Source: Parastagonospora avenae f. sp. tritici 18332-5 (Eukaryota; Ascomycota; Dothideomycetes; Pleosporales; Phaeosphaeriaceae). From it: a DNA stretch of 64,000 bases. Positions 45,072 to 56,796 of this stretch are shown piece after piece. The position numbers were made by a program, and so were the translations under genes. The stretch spans positions 124,001-188,000 of the forward strand of contig JAFJTR010000005.1 in the NCBI GenBank assembly GCA_022559985.1. The letters are read 5' to 3'. The notes below the pieces were generated by a model. It was not told the origin of the DNA and searched no databases. It saw nothing but the letters and a program-made list of their open reading frames with translations. The stretch's first letter is position 1. Every line of letters starts with the position of its first letter.

Positions 45072-47396
45072 TTACCCTGACTTCCCGCCACCCTTCCCAT
45101 CACCCTCATCCTTCTTCCTCTCCTCCAATCCCTCCACGCCCTTCCCCCAAGCCCCAGCCTTCTTCCCCCACTTGACCGTCCCCCAAACATGCGTCCAATC
45201 AATCTTCGGCGGCGCATCGGGATTCGTCCTGAACGGACTCGCACCATGCGGAAACAACTGTCCCTGCTGCTCGTCTGCCGACAAGACCTTGACATTCGGC
45301 GGCAGCGATGTAGCACTAGGGAAAGACTGCGCGAGAGACGCGCGCTCCCAGTGCCGCGATGTGACAGGTAGTGGACGCCACCAGGACATGTCTGGCTCTG
45401 CGGATGTGTCCTCGGTGGCGCCACGCTCCCACCAGCGCTTGGAGCACATTTCCCAGATGCGGCTTTCGGCGCGCTTGACGGCGAAGCGCTCGTCTTCTCC
45501 TGTTAGGCCACCGATGTTGGCAAAGTCGGGCGCCTTGCTGCCGTCGCTGAGTCGTCGCTCGTCAGTGTAAGATGAGCCAGGGATGCGTGTCTTGTTTGGC
45601 GGATCGTCTTCGAGCGCGTCGTGTGCAAGTGTGTTGCCGCTGTAAGAAGATATGTTGGGTCTGAAGGGGGATGTTGCGTCTTGGTAGATCTCGGAGTATG
45701 TCTCGGAATAGACGGCATCGTCTGCCATTTCTTCCGTGACGGTACCGGTTGCTGATGCGGGAGGTTCGGGGAAGAAAATGTCATCTGGACCTGCTGCTGC
45801 AGTGACGAGGAGGCGGCATCGCGCTTCGTACAGAGCGTCGAGCAGTGTGATCAGTCGCCTTGCTTCGTTCTTCTGCAGAAATTGCATGATAGGTACATCT
45901 GTAAGGATGAAGGTATGATAGGTCGATGCCAGGGTAATGTAGTCTGCTGGCCCAAGAGCGGCACCGCACAATTCTTCATATGTGAAGAAAGCGACGCCAT
46001 TATGTTGCGCAGGTATTACTATTGGACGACCGTAGACGGTGATCGTGTTAGACTCCCAAGGAATGGGGTACGGTGTTGAGGTTGCGCGTTCGACAAGAGC
46101 ATTGAAAGTTTCCGCAAATGTTGTAAGCTCTTCGGCTGTCGAAGGCTGGATGAGATAGTTCTTGGGCAAGTTAAAACTTGGCGAGGATGTAGCAACTTTT
46201 GAGTCCTGCTCTTCTGGTGCCTCTTTGGCTACATTTGCACCACCCATGCTTACTGGTGTCGAAGTGGTGGTAGTACTGGTGGTCGTCTGAGTAACTGTAG
46301 TGCCCTGAGACTCGTCTTCGCGCTCAAGCTTTCTGTAATCTTTCTTCCCTTCCATCTCCCACACCTCACAACGAGCTCTTAACACTTCCAAGAACGCCGC
46401 GAACTCGCCTTTCTGACCAGGCCCTTCGTCTCTTCTGGACGCACCAGGGCGTCCTCCTAATGACCATCCTAGCGAGCTTTGTCTACTTTTGGGGGCATCA
46501 AACTCCAAACCTGCAGCTTTCGCAAGATCCTCTGGCATACGATTGCTCGTTGCAATAAGCACACCTCCGAGTTGGAAGAAGGATGTCATGAGGTTTGATA
46601 GAATCTTGGCAGCTGCGCGATCCGGCAGCTGGAACTCGTCCAGGAACAATATTGGCGATGTTTCGATAAGGTCGCGCGCGACTATCAAAAGTGAATTTTC
46701 GTCATGCGTTGCCTCTGGCCCAGCTATTCTCGCTCGAGACCTGCGTATCTGCTCAAGCCGAGAGATAGTGTCAAGCATGAAGGTGTTGAAGTGCCAACGG
46801 CGCTTTTTACGATTCGGTAGACAATCCTGGAATAGGTCGATGAGCATAGACTTCCCTGTCCCGACTTCGCCGTGCAGCATGAGACCTTTCGGACTTTGCA
46901 GTTCCATAGCTTGTTCATGATCAGTCAAGACACGAGTCAACTCCATAGAGTCCCTGTTTTGCTTTTGAGCAAGCAGGGAGTTCCATAGGCCTCTTGTTCG
47001 CAAGCTTCGAGAGGCCAGGTCTGCTGGCGGTGGTGGTGCAGCATTTTGACCAGATTCAACAGCTCGAGACAGCTGCTGCAATCTTTTAGAGTACTCTACA
47101 GAGGGTTCATAATCGATGAGGTTCTCGTAGAGTTTTTGTAGATGTAGCGCTGGAATCCATGTCAGTATATTGTTGACATTGAAGAATGGTCGACGTCATT
47201 CCATACCAAGACGATGCTGGGCTGGATCCGGCCGTATCTTTTGCGTTGCTATCAAACTTCGATACAAAACCAGCGGGTTCGTGATCGTGACCCCAGTACC
47301 CGACATTTGGAGGACATTGACAAGCAAATTAAGACTGCAAAAGCTTCGATATTGATGAAGATGCTGAATGGCCGAGGTGTTCGATACGGAAAGCAT
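45072..47396 (-). CDS. AFG1: AFG1-family mitochondrial AAA+ ATPase (LACE1-like)
   Basis: Two exons, 47396-47207 and 47149-45072, give 755 residues. Afg1 acts at the mitochondrial inner membrane in quality control and turnover of misassembled, mostly complex IV, subunits. The N-terminus is a plausible presequence (about 1-30), followed by TNPLVLYRSLIATQKIRPDPAQHRLALHLQKLY split by intron 1. Walker A is GEVGTGKS (157-164), Walker B ILFLDE (230-235) and sensor-1-like LIATSNRMPEDL. The second half has the family-specific FAAFLEVLRARCEVWEMEG and GVAFFTYEELCGAALGPADY blocks, separated by a low-complexity Thr/Ser insertion. The final ~200 residues are Ser/Lys/Gly-rich and longer than in yeast. TRAPPC2L lies upstream on the same strand. 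Confidence 0.94.
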
Positions 47397-47730
47397 CTAA
47401 GCCGAAATCGGCGTAGCGCACGATCGAGACTTGTTCCGTTGATCGCCCGAATGTTGTGGTGTGATTCCAGGAACTTGATCGTGAAAAAGGAGAGCTCATG
47501 CTTGAAAAGACCTGTCAATTTCTCACCACCAATACTTCTTTGTCAAATTACGCTGTTTCCTGCAGTCTTGAGTCGACACCTGTAAGCTCTGTTACGAATC
47601 AATATAGCCATAGAGGGACCGAGATGGGTAAATGCCAGAAGAATGTTGTACTGATGAAGGTTGTATATTCTGAATACTGAACGCCGACCTATGCAGTGTG
47701 GTATAATGCTAAAACATGAAGAGAAGGCGC

Positions 47731-48356
47731 TTAGATGCTGGCAACTCCTGGGGACCATGCGTCGGCGATCCTTTTGATCTCTTGGATGAACTTTCGACTT
47801 GTGATTTGTGTCGAGCCAATTCTCTGTTCTTCATTTGCTATCACTGGTGAGTGTTCGTCTGGATTGTAGAATGGGTTCCTTAAAAGCATGATGTATGCTG
47901 TTTGTAGAGCTCTGAAAGCCTGCCTATCGTTAGAGCTGTCATCTGACTTTACCTGTGTACTCACCGGTTTGAGATCTGCATCTCGAAGTCCAATGGTCGT
48001 CGGCGCTTTGCCATCTTGCGCAGTAGCTGGGCGTCCCTCCATGTCGACAACAATAACGAATTTGACACCAGTATTGGTCAGCCACCCATACATTGCCAGT
48101 CTTTCGTCGACAGCTTGGAGAAGACCAAAGTCCTGGTCTGCTGTCTTGTGCGGCAGACGAGCTTCAAATATGTCGAGACATGAGCTTAGTAGGAATTGAT
48201 ACTCGAGAGGCGCCCGCTCTTCAGCCGGAAATAGTGAGATGTGAAGTGGGTTATTCTGTTTCTGCAGTGAGCCAACAGTAATGATCAGAAAAGCCCACTG
48301 TTACGGCTTACATGTTTTCCGATTACACCTATGCATGCGATGGAAGGACGAGCCAT
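47731..48356 (-). CDS. TRAPP complex subunit 2-like (TRAPPC2L/Tca17)
   Basis: Three exons: 48356-48312, 48261-47965 and 47919-47731 (176 residues). It is a longin-fold subunit of the TRAPP tethering complex at the Golgi. Family features include the start MARPSIACIGVIGKH, NNPLHISLFP, LEYQFLLSSCLDIFEAR, YGWLTNTGVKFVIVVD and the end ALQTAYIMLLRNPFYNPD...RKFIQEIKRIADAW. A ~40-residue loop (about 95-115) is longer than in animals. Intron 2 (47964-47920) is 45 nt and could be retained in frame by mistake; removing it joins DADLKP to AFRALQTAY, which matches the fold. Divergent from the complex I gene at 48722. Confidence 0.92.
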
Positions 48357-48567
48357 GTTGTTATGGGCTTGTCTGTTGAGTATGACCACGGCCTGAGGCG
48401 CTGGAGCCGATCGGAGCTGTGGGTCTGTGTTGATCTACAGCTATACAGTATGTCGAGGAGTGTGGCTAGATGTTTGGTGTTTGCTTTAGGTATTTTTGGT
48501 AAGATGCCGATGGTCATGTGTAGTAGCAGGCCGCAATCGTGATGGTGGAGGAGCGATCGCCGCACAG

Positions 48568-48572
48568 CCAAT
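48568..48572 (+). promoter_or_regulatory. CCAAT box upstream of the complex I PSST gene
   Basis: CCAATCA lies about 150 bp before the ATG at 48722, in the divergent region shared with TRAPPC2L. It fits the fungal CCAAT-binding complex consensus. Function is inferred from position. Confidence 0.4.
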
Positions 48573-48721
48573 CAAATGCGTGGGGAATCGGCTAACGTAT
48601 GAAGGCTTGGCGTTTTGGCCATCCATCATCGACATCTATCGCGAGTTGCCTGACCGCCACCCCGCGACTTTCAACTCTCCACTCCTTCTCCACACACATT
48701 TCCTTTCTGTTTGTCGCCAGT

Positions 48722-49537
48722 ATGCTGTCGACAACAAGGTCTGCCGCCTCAATGGCCCTGCGAGGTGCGACACCGCCACTGCAAAAGCTCAATCCCCTCA
48801 GGAACTAACAAGTTGTGCAGCCAGGTCAGCGACCGCGCTCATGCCGTTCCGCGTAGGAAACGCAGCTTTCCTCTCATCGAGCTCCTCTGACAAAGCGATG
48901 ACGACACCCGCCACAGTCCCCGGTAACCCGGGAACACCGCCGCCAATGAAGGTTGCGCGACGGGAGGTGCCATTGCCGAGTCAGGAGGGCAAGAAGGGCG
49001 CCATTCAATATGCGCTGTATGTCGAATCTGTCTACGAAGTCTCAGGAAGGATTGGCGAGATTGACCGTAGCTAACGTGATATGCAGTACCACCCTCGATC
49101 AAATGGCCAATTGGGCACGTCAGAGCTCCCTTTGGCCCATGACTTTCGGTCTCGCATGCTGTGCCGTCGAGATGATGCACTTGTCCACCCCACGATACGA
49201 TCAGGATCGTCTTGGTATAATTTTCCGTGCCTCGCCTCGACAGTCGGACGTCATGATTGTCGCCGGAACCCTCACAAACAAGATGGCGCCCGCGCTACGA
49301 CAGGTCTACGATCAGATGCCCGATCCACGATGGGTCATTTCTATGGGTAGCTGCGCAAACGGTGGCGGCTACTACCACTACAGTTACTCGGTCACCCGAG
49401 GATGTGACAGGATCGTACCAGTCGACATCTACGTGCCCGGATGCCCACCAACGGCCGAGGCGCTGATGTACGGTATCTTCCAGCTGCAGAAGAAGATGAG
49501 GCATACAAAGATCACTAGGATGTGGTACAGGAAGTAG
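48722..49537 (+). CDS. NADH:ubiquinone oxidoreductase 20 kDa subunit (PSST, NDUFS7/nuoB)
   Basis: Three exons: 48722-48764, 48821-49016 and 49087-49537 (229 residues). This complex I subunit carries iron-sulfur cluster N2, which passes electrons to ubiquinone. The first ~45 residues, Arg/Ser/Ala-rich with no acidic residues before SSSSSDK, are a mitochondrial presequence. Cluster ligands are all present: the tandem cysteines of GLACCAVEMMH (about 103-104), MGSCANGGGYYHYSYS (about 168) and VPGCPPTAEALMYG (about 197). The C-terminal ~150 residues are nearly invariant in style. Convergent with TatD: only 159 bp separate the two stop codons. Confidence 0.97.
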
Positions 49538-49696
49538 AGAGTGTATTTGGGTCTGGCGAATATGCGCGGTGGTCATTATGCTTGCGAGCTTCGAGGTCTT
49601 TCTCCTCTTGTACAGATCAACTTTTTCACCCAACTTTTTTGGCTATGCTTTGCTCGCTGATTCCTCATGAGTCTATATTGCTTTATTCTCATAAGT

Positions 49697-51019
49697 TCAA
49701 GCTGACAGGTAGCTCTCCTTCGGAGACGACTCGCCCAGCCCAAACATTATGATCGAGTTGTTCCATGCGCTACACACCCATTAGTTGTGAACCCGAGGGC
49801 AGAGACCCAAAGACTTACGCTTCGCATACTTCCTCCACGGTGACATCTTTGATCTTAGCAATCGCGTATGCGACGTGGGGTATCGTGGCAGACTCATTGC
49901 GACCCTTCACCATGAGTTCCTTTGAGAATTTCTCCTTCTTGACCGCCTTGGGCAGGGGCGGAGCATCCTTGAGATATTTCGCCGATGCATGACTTGGACG
50001 CATCTCGCACTGTGGCGAATTAGTGAGCTACTTTCTGCCATTAAAGGTGAAACTTACCCAAGGTCCGTCCGTCTCAATCTGAAGGCGTTCTAGTGGTATC
50101 TGCTTCACGACTTCGATGTTCTCTTCCGCTTTTAGTTGTATTAGTTGACTGCCATAAAGGCATGCAGACTGACTTACTCTTCATACTGCAGCCATTCACA
50201 CCAATATCGAATCCCAAGTCGACCAGGTTCTGCATTTCTTCTGCAGTACCTGTGAAACTATGCACCAGACCGCGCTTCGGTAACTGCTCCAGCTTGGCCT
50301 TGAGTAATCGCTCGAAATCCTCACTCGCAGCTCGCGAGTGTAAGAATAGTGGCAATTGCACCTCAACAGCAATCTCAAGCTGTGCTTCAAAGTACTTGAG
50401 CTGTTGCTCCTTCGGCGTCAGAAACAAACGATCGTAGTCTAGCCCGACCTCTCCAAACGCAACGGCATACCCAGCCTCTTTCGCTTCCAGTGCAAGTTTG
50501 CGTAACGCAGAAAGCAGTTCAGAAGGTCCACCTGGGAACGAGTCGAACAATTTCGCGGAACATGGGTGCACACCAACAGTAGCGTAGCATTGACCTGGAT
50601 GTGCTTTGGAGATTTCGATGGCGTGCTTCGATTCATCTAGATCGGAGCCAGTGATCATAAACTTCTTGCATCCAGCATCTAAGGCGCGTTGGATGACGTC
50701 TTCGAAATCATTTTCATGGCGTTGAGTGCCGTGGTATTCGCCTCGAAAGACTGGGTCAGTGAAATTGATGCCGATCTGGTTGCTGTCAGTACAGGGCTGC
50801 ATGGCAGTGGAGGCTCTGCGGACCAACATCGATGTATTTCAGTTTGGATGTTTCGGCTGTCATGGTGGATGTGGTATACGCAGCTCGAATTGGAACGCCT
50901 GCAAAATACTGGTTCGGGGCTGATATGGCGTTTTTCCACGCACGAAATCGCACAATCGGTTGCTTGAAAGCAATACCCGAAATGAAATGCCGTCTTACTT
51001 GTGCCGCAAAGATGGTCAT
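49697..51019 (-). CDS. TatD-family metal-dependent DNase, with a likely mitochondrial presequence on the longer form
   Basis: Five exons: 51019-50828, 50775-50178, 50128-50058, 50009-49819 and 49769-49697 (374 residues). TatD enzymes are TIM-barrel 3'-5' nucleases. Visible family blocks are YIDIGINFTDPVFRG, GVHPCSAKLFDSFPGG, FGEVGLDYDR, LPLFLHSRAA, LVHSFTGTAEEM, the ETDGPW-type metal/substrate segment and the usual last exon AWNNSIIMFGLGES. The ATG at 51019 adds a 52-residue Arg/Ala/aromatic leader without acidic residues, ending RAAYTTSTM; the next Met (50863) starts the usual cytosolic form. The donor of intron 1 (GTTGGT) is weak but the only one that keeps the family sequence. Divergent from VFA1, 213 bp apart. 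Confidence 0.92.
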
Positions 51020-51232
51020 GTGAATGCGATGAATGTTCACGAATTGTGCGATGGTGGAAGTTGCTTCAAGTGGTGGAACTAACACATTCTCGGTCTAGCA
51101 CGAACCTTGAATCGTGGCGCTCCCGTGCTCCCGTCAACGACCATCTCCACAACATATCAGCTCAAGTAGTTTACTGCTCTTCACACCGGCTTCCGCTCGT
51201 ACGCAAATGAAGTAGTCGAAGCTCAGAAATTC

Positions 51233-51970
51233 ATGGAGAACACGTGGCACTTGCGTAAGGTTGCAGACAACGCTTCCAAAGCCTGCTGGATTTGCTACAA
51301 GCCCACAACGAGCGTCCTCATCACCCCGAATAACAAGGTATACAGTCGCACTAGAATGATGCAGTGATTGTTCTCATAACCATAGGACTTCTTCTACATA
51401 TGTCCGGGACATTTGCTTGATCGGGGATTTTGTCAGCCCGATGCCGAGGAAGTTACAGCTCTCGAAGCCAAGAAGAAGAAGGACGAACTCGATGCTCAGA
51501 TTGAAAAGGTCAAAAAAGAGTATGACGAGAAGCTGAAGCTGAAGCGCGAAAAGCGAAATGCGAAGGAAAAGGAGAAAGACAAGGCCAAAGAAAAGGAAGC
51601 ACAAAGTAAGGACGACGAAGAAGACAAGCTAGATGAGAAAGCCAAAGAAGACAAGGTATGTATACAATTGAGGTCTTTCCTGGACATAATGTTCATGGGT
51701 GATAAAGATCAAAGAGCTCTCCAAGTCGAAAGAACAATCCCAGGCCGAGCTTGGCCCCCGCATATACCACCTCAACAAGTAAGTCACTGATGCAGCACTG
51801 GCTCCCCACAGCCGTGATCCAGCTCATGTGAACTACATACTCACAGAAGCAGGAGTTTCTATCAGTCGCGCTTGGACAAATTAAGAAACGCGGAAGTCGC
51901 TAAAAGAAACCGGGAAAGGCTCAACAATCCCGCAAACTTTCCTTCTGTTCCTTCCGGCAACCCTCAATAG
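51233..51970 (+). CDS. VFA1: VPS4-associated protein 1 (Vfa1)
   Basis: Four exons: 51233-51337, 51386-51655, 51708-51778 and 51847-51970 (189 residues). Vfa1 binds and stimulates the ESCRT ATPase Vps4 on endosomes. The N-terminal zinc-binding part has LRKVADNASKACWICYKPT, VLITPNNKDFFYICPGHL and DRGFC. A long charged coiled coil (Lys/Glu-rich, about 60-125) follows. The C-terminus YQSRLDKLRNAEVAKRNRERL...PSVPSGNPQ is the region that contacts the Vps4 MIT domain in yeast. The acceptor of exon 4 could be 3 or 6 bases further on without changing frame. ATG at 51233 gives the family start. Confidence 0.94.
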
Positions 51971-54900
51971 GTATAGTAGTTCGTCAGCACATACAGTAGT
52001 GACATCCAATCGCAAGATTGTACTACACATTGGACTTCGTGGTGACACGCAACGTTGTCTAGTAGCTTACAGGCATTGCAACATCATCAAGATCCGGTTA
52101 TGCGTAGCCGGATCGCCACACCTTTGTCACACACACACTCGCATCATAGAACATCTTCTACGCCTACCTCTCTGACAGCGGGCAACGCCTTCTTGGCAAT
52201 CGATACACAAATGATGACCCGCTTACTGCAGCTAGTCCTCCATCCTTACACGGACGATGCAGTCAGCAATTAGTGGGCGGTCTGCCAGCCATGTTTACCG
52301 AATGCCATCATGTGCTTTAATGTGGATGACGGATATTGATCTGTTTATAGCCCTCACCGGCGTGCCCTTGTACATTTCTCGGTCACCCAGTTCCCCGTTG
52401 CGACTGTCCATCATACGTCTTACTGCCTATCCTTTCCTGCTTGAACGACCTGCCTTAAAGCGATCTAAATGCGAATTTCGATCTCCGAGAATAAGCTACG
52501 CGCTTATAGCTTCAATCTGATTTCGGTCCCACACTGTCGTATAGGTCTTATCGAGGGAACGGCTATACGTCGAACATTGACTGTCGCCTTACGCTTGTCA
52601 GAGATTGTTCTCCACTTAACCCCAATGGCATTCCAAGTAAGCAGCACCTGAACCTGGTCCGATACTCACCTGCATATCTGCTTCTGCTGGGAATGATCGC
52701 TTCATCAAAAACCCCGACCCCACTTGAGGGCGAAGGCGCTCCCATTGAGCCCTTGGTCTGCCCATCTCTGCATGGCAGATTCCGACGCTGCCCGGATAAC
52801 CTATCACAGAGCACTGTATACATGAAGAAGTGTAAGGATCTCAAGCGCAGTGCATATTACACATCACTCGGTAAGCATTAGCGTGGTCCTTCAGCCCACA
52901 GTAGGGTGCATTCCCGTCCAGACCGTTCAGAGACTTGTTGTACAGCAACATGGCCTGACAGTCTACTCGACAATCGTGAACGACTACGATCGGAACATGC
53001 ACCTCTTCCCATACAGACTCATCTAGATTTGATCACCACACTGCAGTACCATGTTGCCAAGGGACGGCCGCACATGTATGACGCTGAGGTGGAGATGCTT
53101 CAACGCACATTGGCATCCCTCTCATTTTGACTATACAGCTACTACTGCAGCATGTTTGCTAAGACCCGTGGGATCTGATGCTACAGCGTACTAGCCTTTT
53201 ACAGTCTGCCACGACTACATGTCATGCATGAGACGGTAACTAGCTGCACGCAGGGTTGGGTTCATGAAGCTACTCGTCACTTCGTCGTCGAGTGCACAAT
53301 TGTACGAGGACAGTCAACCGAGGAAGTGCATTGAGCTTCACCAAACATAGCGACGCTAACACTCCATCTACCACGCAGGTCTACAACGCTAGCGTCAAGC
53401 CGCTACACTATTCCCATACCAGCCTATTCCATCAATCATCCCACCAAATTCCTCCACAGCATCGCCAAATCCCCGCGAGCAATGGACACTGACATCTCCA
53501 CACCCCACCCAGCCCAAACCTTCTCACCTTCATTCCGGAGATATCTCTCGATTGGCACTATCCATAAGCTCCAGCCATCGTGCCTTCCAGATTCGCTGCG
53601 GAGCAGCACATCTGGTTCAGTCCGGGACGAAATACCCCACAGATCCCGCAGCCGCGATCCACCCGCTTTGCGCGGCACGGCGAACCGCGCGCTTAGGGTT
53701 TGCGCGACGATGTGTTGCTGACGCCGGGGTACGCTACGTGATTGTCCAGGGAGACGGGAAACGAGCGACATTCGATTCGCTCTTCTCTTCCAGACCTAGC
53801 TAGTGTTCCTCAAAACGACATGTCTTAATCTGAAGATCTGCCTTTGTTGATAGATATCGAAAGATACACTAGTGCACGACAACCAGGGTCTGCAAAGCTC
53901 CAAGCTCATCTAGCTTCTCCACAACGGTCAATACAGATAATGAACGAACACGCCTAGCCGGGCAAGGCGAACGTTTCGAGGTAAGAAAAAACAATGCTGG
54001 GCGGCTATGCTGTTGCGTTTTGTTCTGCCTTACCGTAGGGCCGGCGTGCATGCAAGCCACATCCTTCGGCGTCGCCGTGGATCCACTTACGCCTCCGAGC
54101 GGGCCAATGAGAGGGATGATGATTTGCGCCGGGAGTTGTGGTGTCGTGTGTAGAGGTATGTATGGGTTGCTGGATTGAGACTGTGGATGGGATGCAATGC
54201 GAAGTTCTGGAAATGCGTTTGTCTTGATTTTACGGGGTCTGCGCGTGTGGAAAGTTGATGTAGAATGAGTGAGTGACTTCACCGAATGATTATGTATTGA
54301 GGATGACAGGACCAGCGCATACTCTGGTAGTGGCAGGATTACTTGACCACTGAGATCTCAAAATGTGGGCTTCAACACCCCGAAGCTCGTTTTCTAAGGC
54401 TGAGAGCGGCTGCGACTTCAGTCAGATTCCGCCTTTGTCAGCCAACGTCGAAGGATGCAAGCTACAAACCTGCTCGAAGTCACACTTTGCCAGCCAACCT
54501 CCAAGTCAGCAATCCCCCTCCCCTCAACCACCCAGCCCCGACGCCCAACGCCACGACGCTTCCCCAATCCTTCCCCAAACCACCGACAATCCCCCGATAA
54601 TCACCACCCTCTCGTAAACACAAACCTCCACGCTGACCAATGCTTACATCACAATCCGTGTCCTTACCCAGCAAGTACCCAGGGATATCCCGATTCCCCG
54701 CCCCAGCCTCGCAACTCAATCCTCACCCATCATAAATCGCAGACGTGCATGATCGGAACCCGGACCTTCGGAGTCTGACTTGTTCCCACGTGCCGAGTCG
54801 AATAAAATGATCCCACGGGCTTGCCTCCGTCAAACCACGTAGATCGCGGGCTGATCATTTGCCTGGAAGGGGTAAACCGGCCGTTTTTTTGCCATGTTTG

Positions 54901-56796
54901 AAGATCGGGGCGGGAACGTGGTGTAACAGTGGCAGTGCGGAGAAAATAATTATGGTTTTGGCGTTGAGGTTGATGAGTGTTGAAAGTTTTAGGATACGAA
55001 CTGGTGAGAATACGTGGCTGATGCAAGTGAGCTGCGTCCAGATCGTGATGGATGTTCTCCTCGTGTTGAAATTTTCACGCCATGTCCCATTTCCAACGAT
55101 CTTTGTGCACATGTATTGCTTTCGCGTCCAGTGTCTCTTACAAGCAATACCCCAAACCACCGCCCGTCAGCCTAACCCCATTTACCCACGTGAGCCACGC
55201 CAGAACCCACAGTGGTCGGCGATTACTCCTTCTCAAGCCCTAGCAAGCCTTCCAGATCAGCAAACGTTCTTAACTGCACCCCACAGTTCCCGAACCGTGA
55301 GGGCGAGTTGCACGTGCTGACATCAGCACTAGGATGCACGGACTCCCGCAGTGGTATGGGTCTGGGGCAGACAGACTTTGGTGAGTAAAGCAGGGTTGTG
55401 TAAAGTCGGGGCTGATCGTTGGGATGATCCCTCAAGTGCCGTAGATGCATGTACATGGCCACGATAGTCTTAACGAGGTGCTGTCGTGAGCTTTGGATCG
55501 CGCCATGGCTCTCGCATCGGTGTTGATAATGACGCGAGATGAAGATTCGGGCCGTGGAAGATTGGGCTTAATTTCTCGAGCCATGCGGCGTGGTAACACG
55601 AGTTGCGAAGTGGATTTGGCCATGTTATCAATTGAAAGACGGTCCAGTCCATCTTTACACTCTCGTGGGTGCATAGCATGGATGTAGGAAGCAAGGCGTG
55701 GTCTGGACAAACGCAGACTCATTCGTTAAGATTTATTTCTGCTTGATTGCCTACTGGCAGAGTGTCAGTGATCCCGAAAGGGTTCGTGCATCCTCGCCGC
55801 GGCTATGTGCCTGAGGCCGGCATCGACCATGATTACACGCAAATCCATTTGACCCTAGTTAGTCCTATTATCACACCCCTCCCTACCCCAATTATGCATG
55901 TGAATTATGCTTGTTTCTGAGCTAACCTTTGGTCGTATTTACTTCGGTATTGCTGACTTCGCCTGCGTGATCACCCCACGCTTGTTGTCTAGAATCAGGA
56001 TTCAATGGGGTAATTGCATTGCTAATGACAACCCAAAGACCACCCTCTCGATCGATCTTCGGGTGATGATATCTTACTAGCTGTTGCATTGGTGTTTTAT
56101 GGTAGTTTGCGATGAGATCGAAAGCTAATTTATATTGGCGGGGTGACGGCCAAGTTGTACCAGGTTCAAGGTCGTGTAGAGTTGCGCCGAACATGCTTGA
56201 AGTTGTCGTGAACGTTCGAAGAGTATTACTGTTTGCAAGGTCAGGTCCCCAGTACAAGCGGTGAAGATGGTGAATGTAATTGGTGAAGGACAGTCGAGCA
56301 TGCAATTGTGTAGATGTTGAATATATGGTACCCCTATGACTCGAAAACTCTATATCCAGTGGCGAGCTGGAATAATACTAGGGGGCGCTGATCATGCTCA
56401 GAGCAACCGATCCGTCGGTGCGCCCAAATCGAGAAGCCAACACCCTTGAAATGCAACAGTATCGTCGCTAAAACTGAACAGAAACCTGTACAACACAGGA
56501 GCGATTCGCAGGATCGCATACGAAGATGCTGTCGTCAAAGTCGTTATATAAAGTCGACCGAGTTTGGTAAATAGCAAGGCATTATGCGTAAACATGGCTT
56601 TTCCCGATGACAAGACTCCGGTGACAATGGCTCATGGGCAGATGTAATATCCTCTGCCTACCAAACAGCTCCGCCTGGGATGTATAACTGCAAAAATGGT
56701 GTGCAAATGAAAAGACTGACGGGATCGCGCCCGTTCCTTACTGCGACCTAGAATCGTGTCATCGTGCACGACAGGCGCCAGGTGCTTGCGAATCCA
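51971..56796. other. Gene-poor 4.8-kb region
   Basis: No recognisable gene. Short frames on both strands (52.3-53.1, 53.4-53.8, 53.9-54.3, 54.3-55.3 kb) lack starts, splice signals or motifs that I could defend. The C-rich segment 54.48-54.72 kb makes overlapping Pro-rich frames. One better candidate at 55922-56194 is listed separately. It may be spacer or eroded old sequence; no terminal repeats or transposase motifs seen. Confidence 0.45.
55922..56194 (-). CDS. Possible small hypothetical protein (weak)
   Basis: A 90-codon frame from the ATG at 56194 reads MFGATLHDLEPGTTWPSPRQ, then YKLAFDLIANYHKTPMQQLV and GGLWVVISNAITPLNPDSRQ, composition typical of a folded domain. The frame stays open upstream to 56305 without another ATG, so an upstream exon is possible. 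Its end at VNTTKG is followed by a GTTAGC donor-like site. No family recognised. Confidence 0.3.
   Translation of the reverse strand: MFGATLHDLEPGTTWPSPRQYKLAFDLIANYHKTPMQQLVRYHHPKIDREGGLWVVISNAITPLNPDSRQQAWGDHAGEVSNTEVNTTKG

Noticed and set aside
47700..48093. TRAPPC2L reading through its second intron
   Set aside because: The 45-nt intron is open in frame, but keeping it inserts VSTQVKSDDSSNDRQ between DADLKP and AFRALQ; donor GTGAGT and acceptor GGCAG are good and the spliced form matches the longin fold.
52055..53130. Suspected eroded transposon between VFA1 and the zinc-finger gene
   Set aside because: No terminal repeats, target duplication or transposase-like motifs found by eye; fragments show no shared frame.
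53436..53803. Overlapping ~80-110 codon frames on both strands
   Set aside because: Frames on both strands are equally open and neither shows motifs or splice support, so I could not choose one as real.
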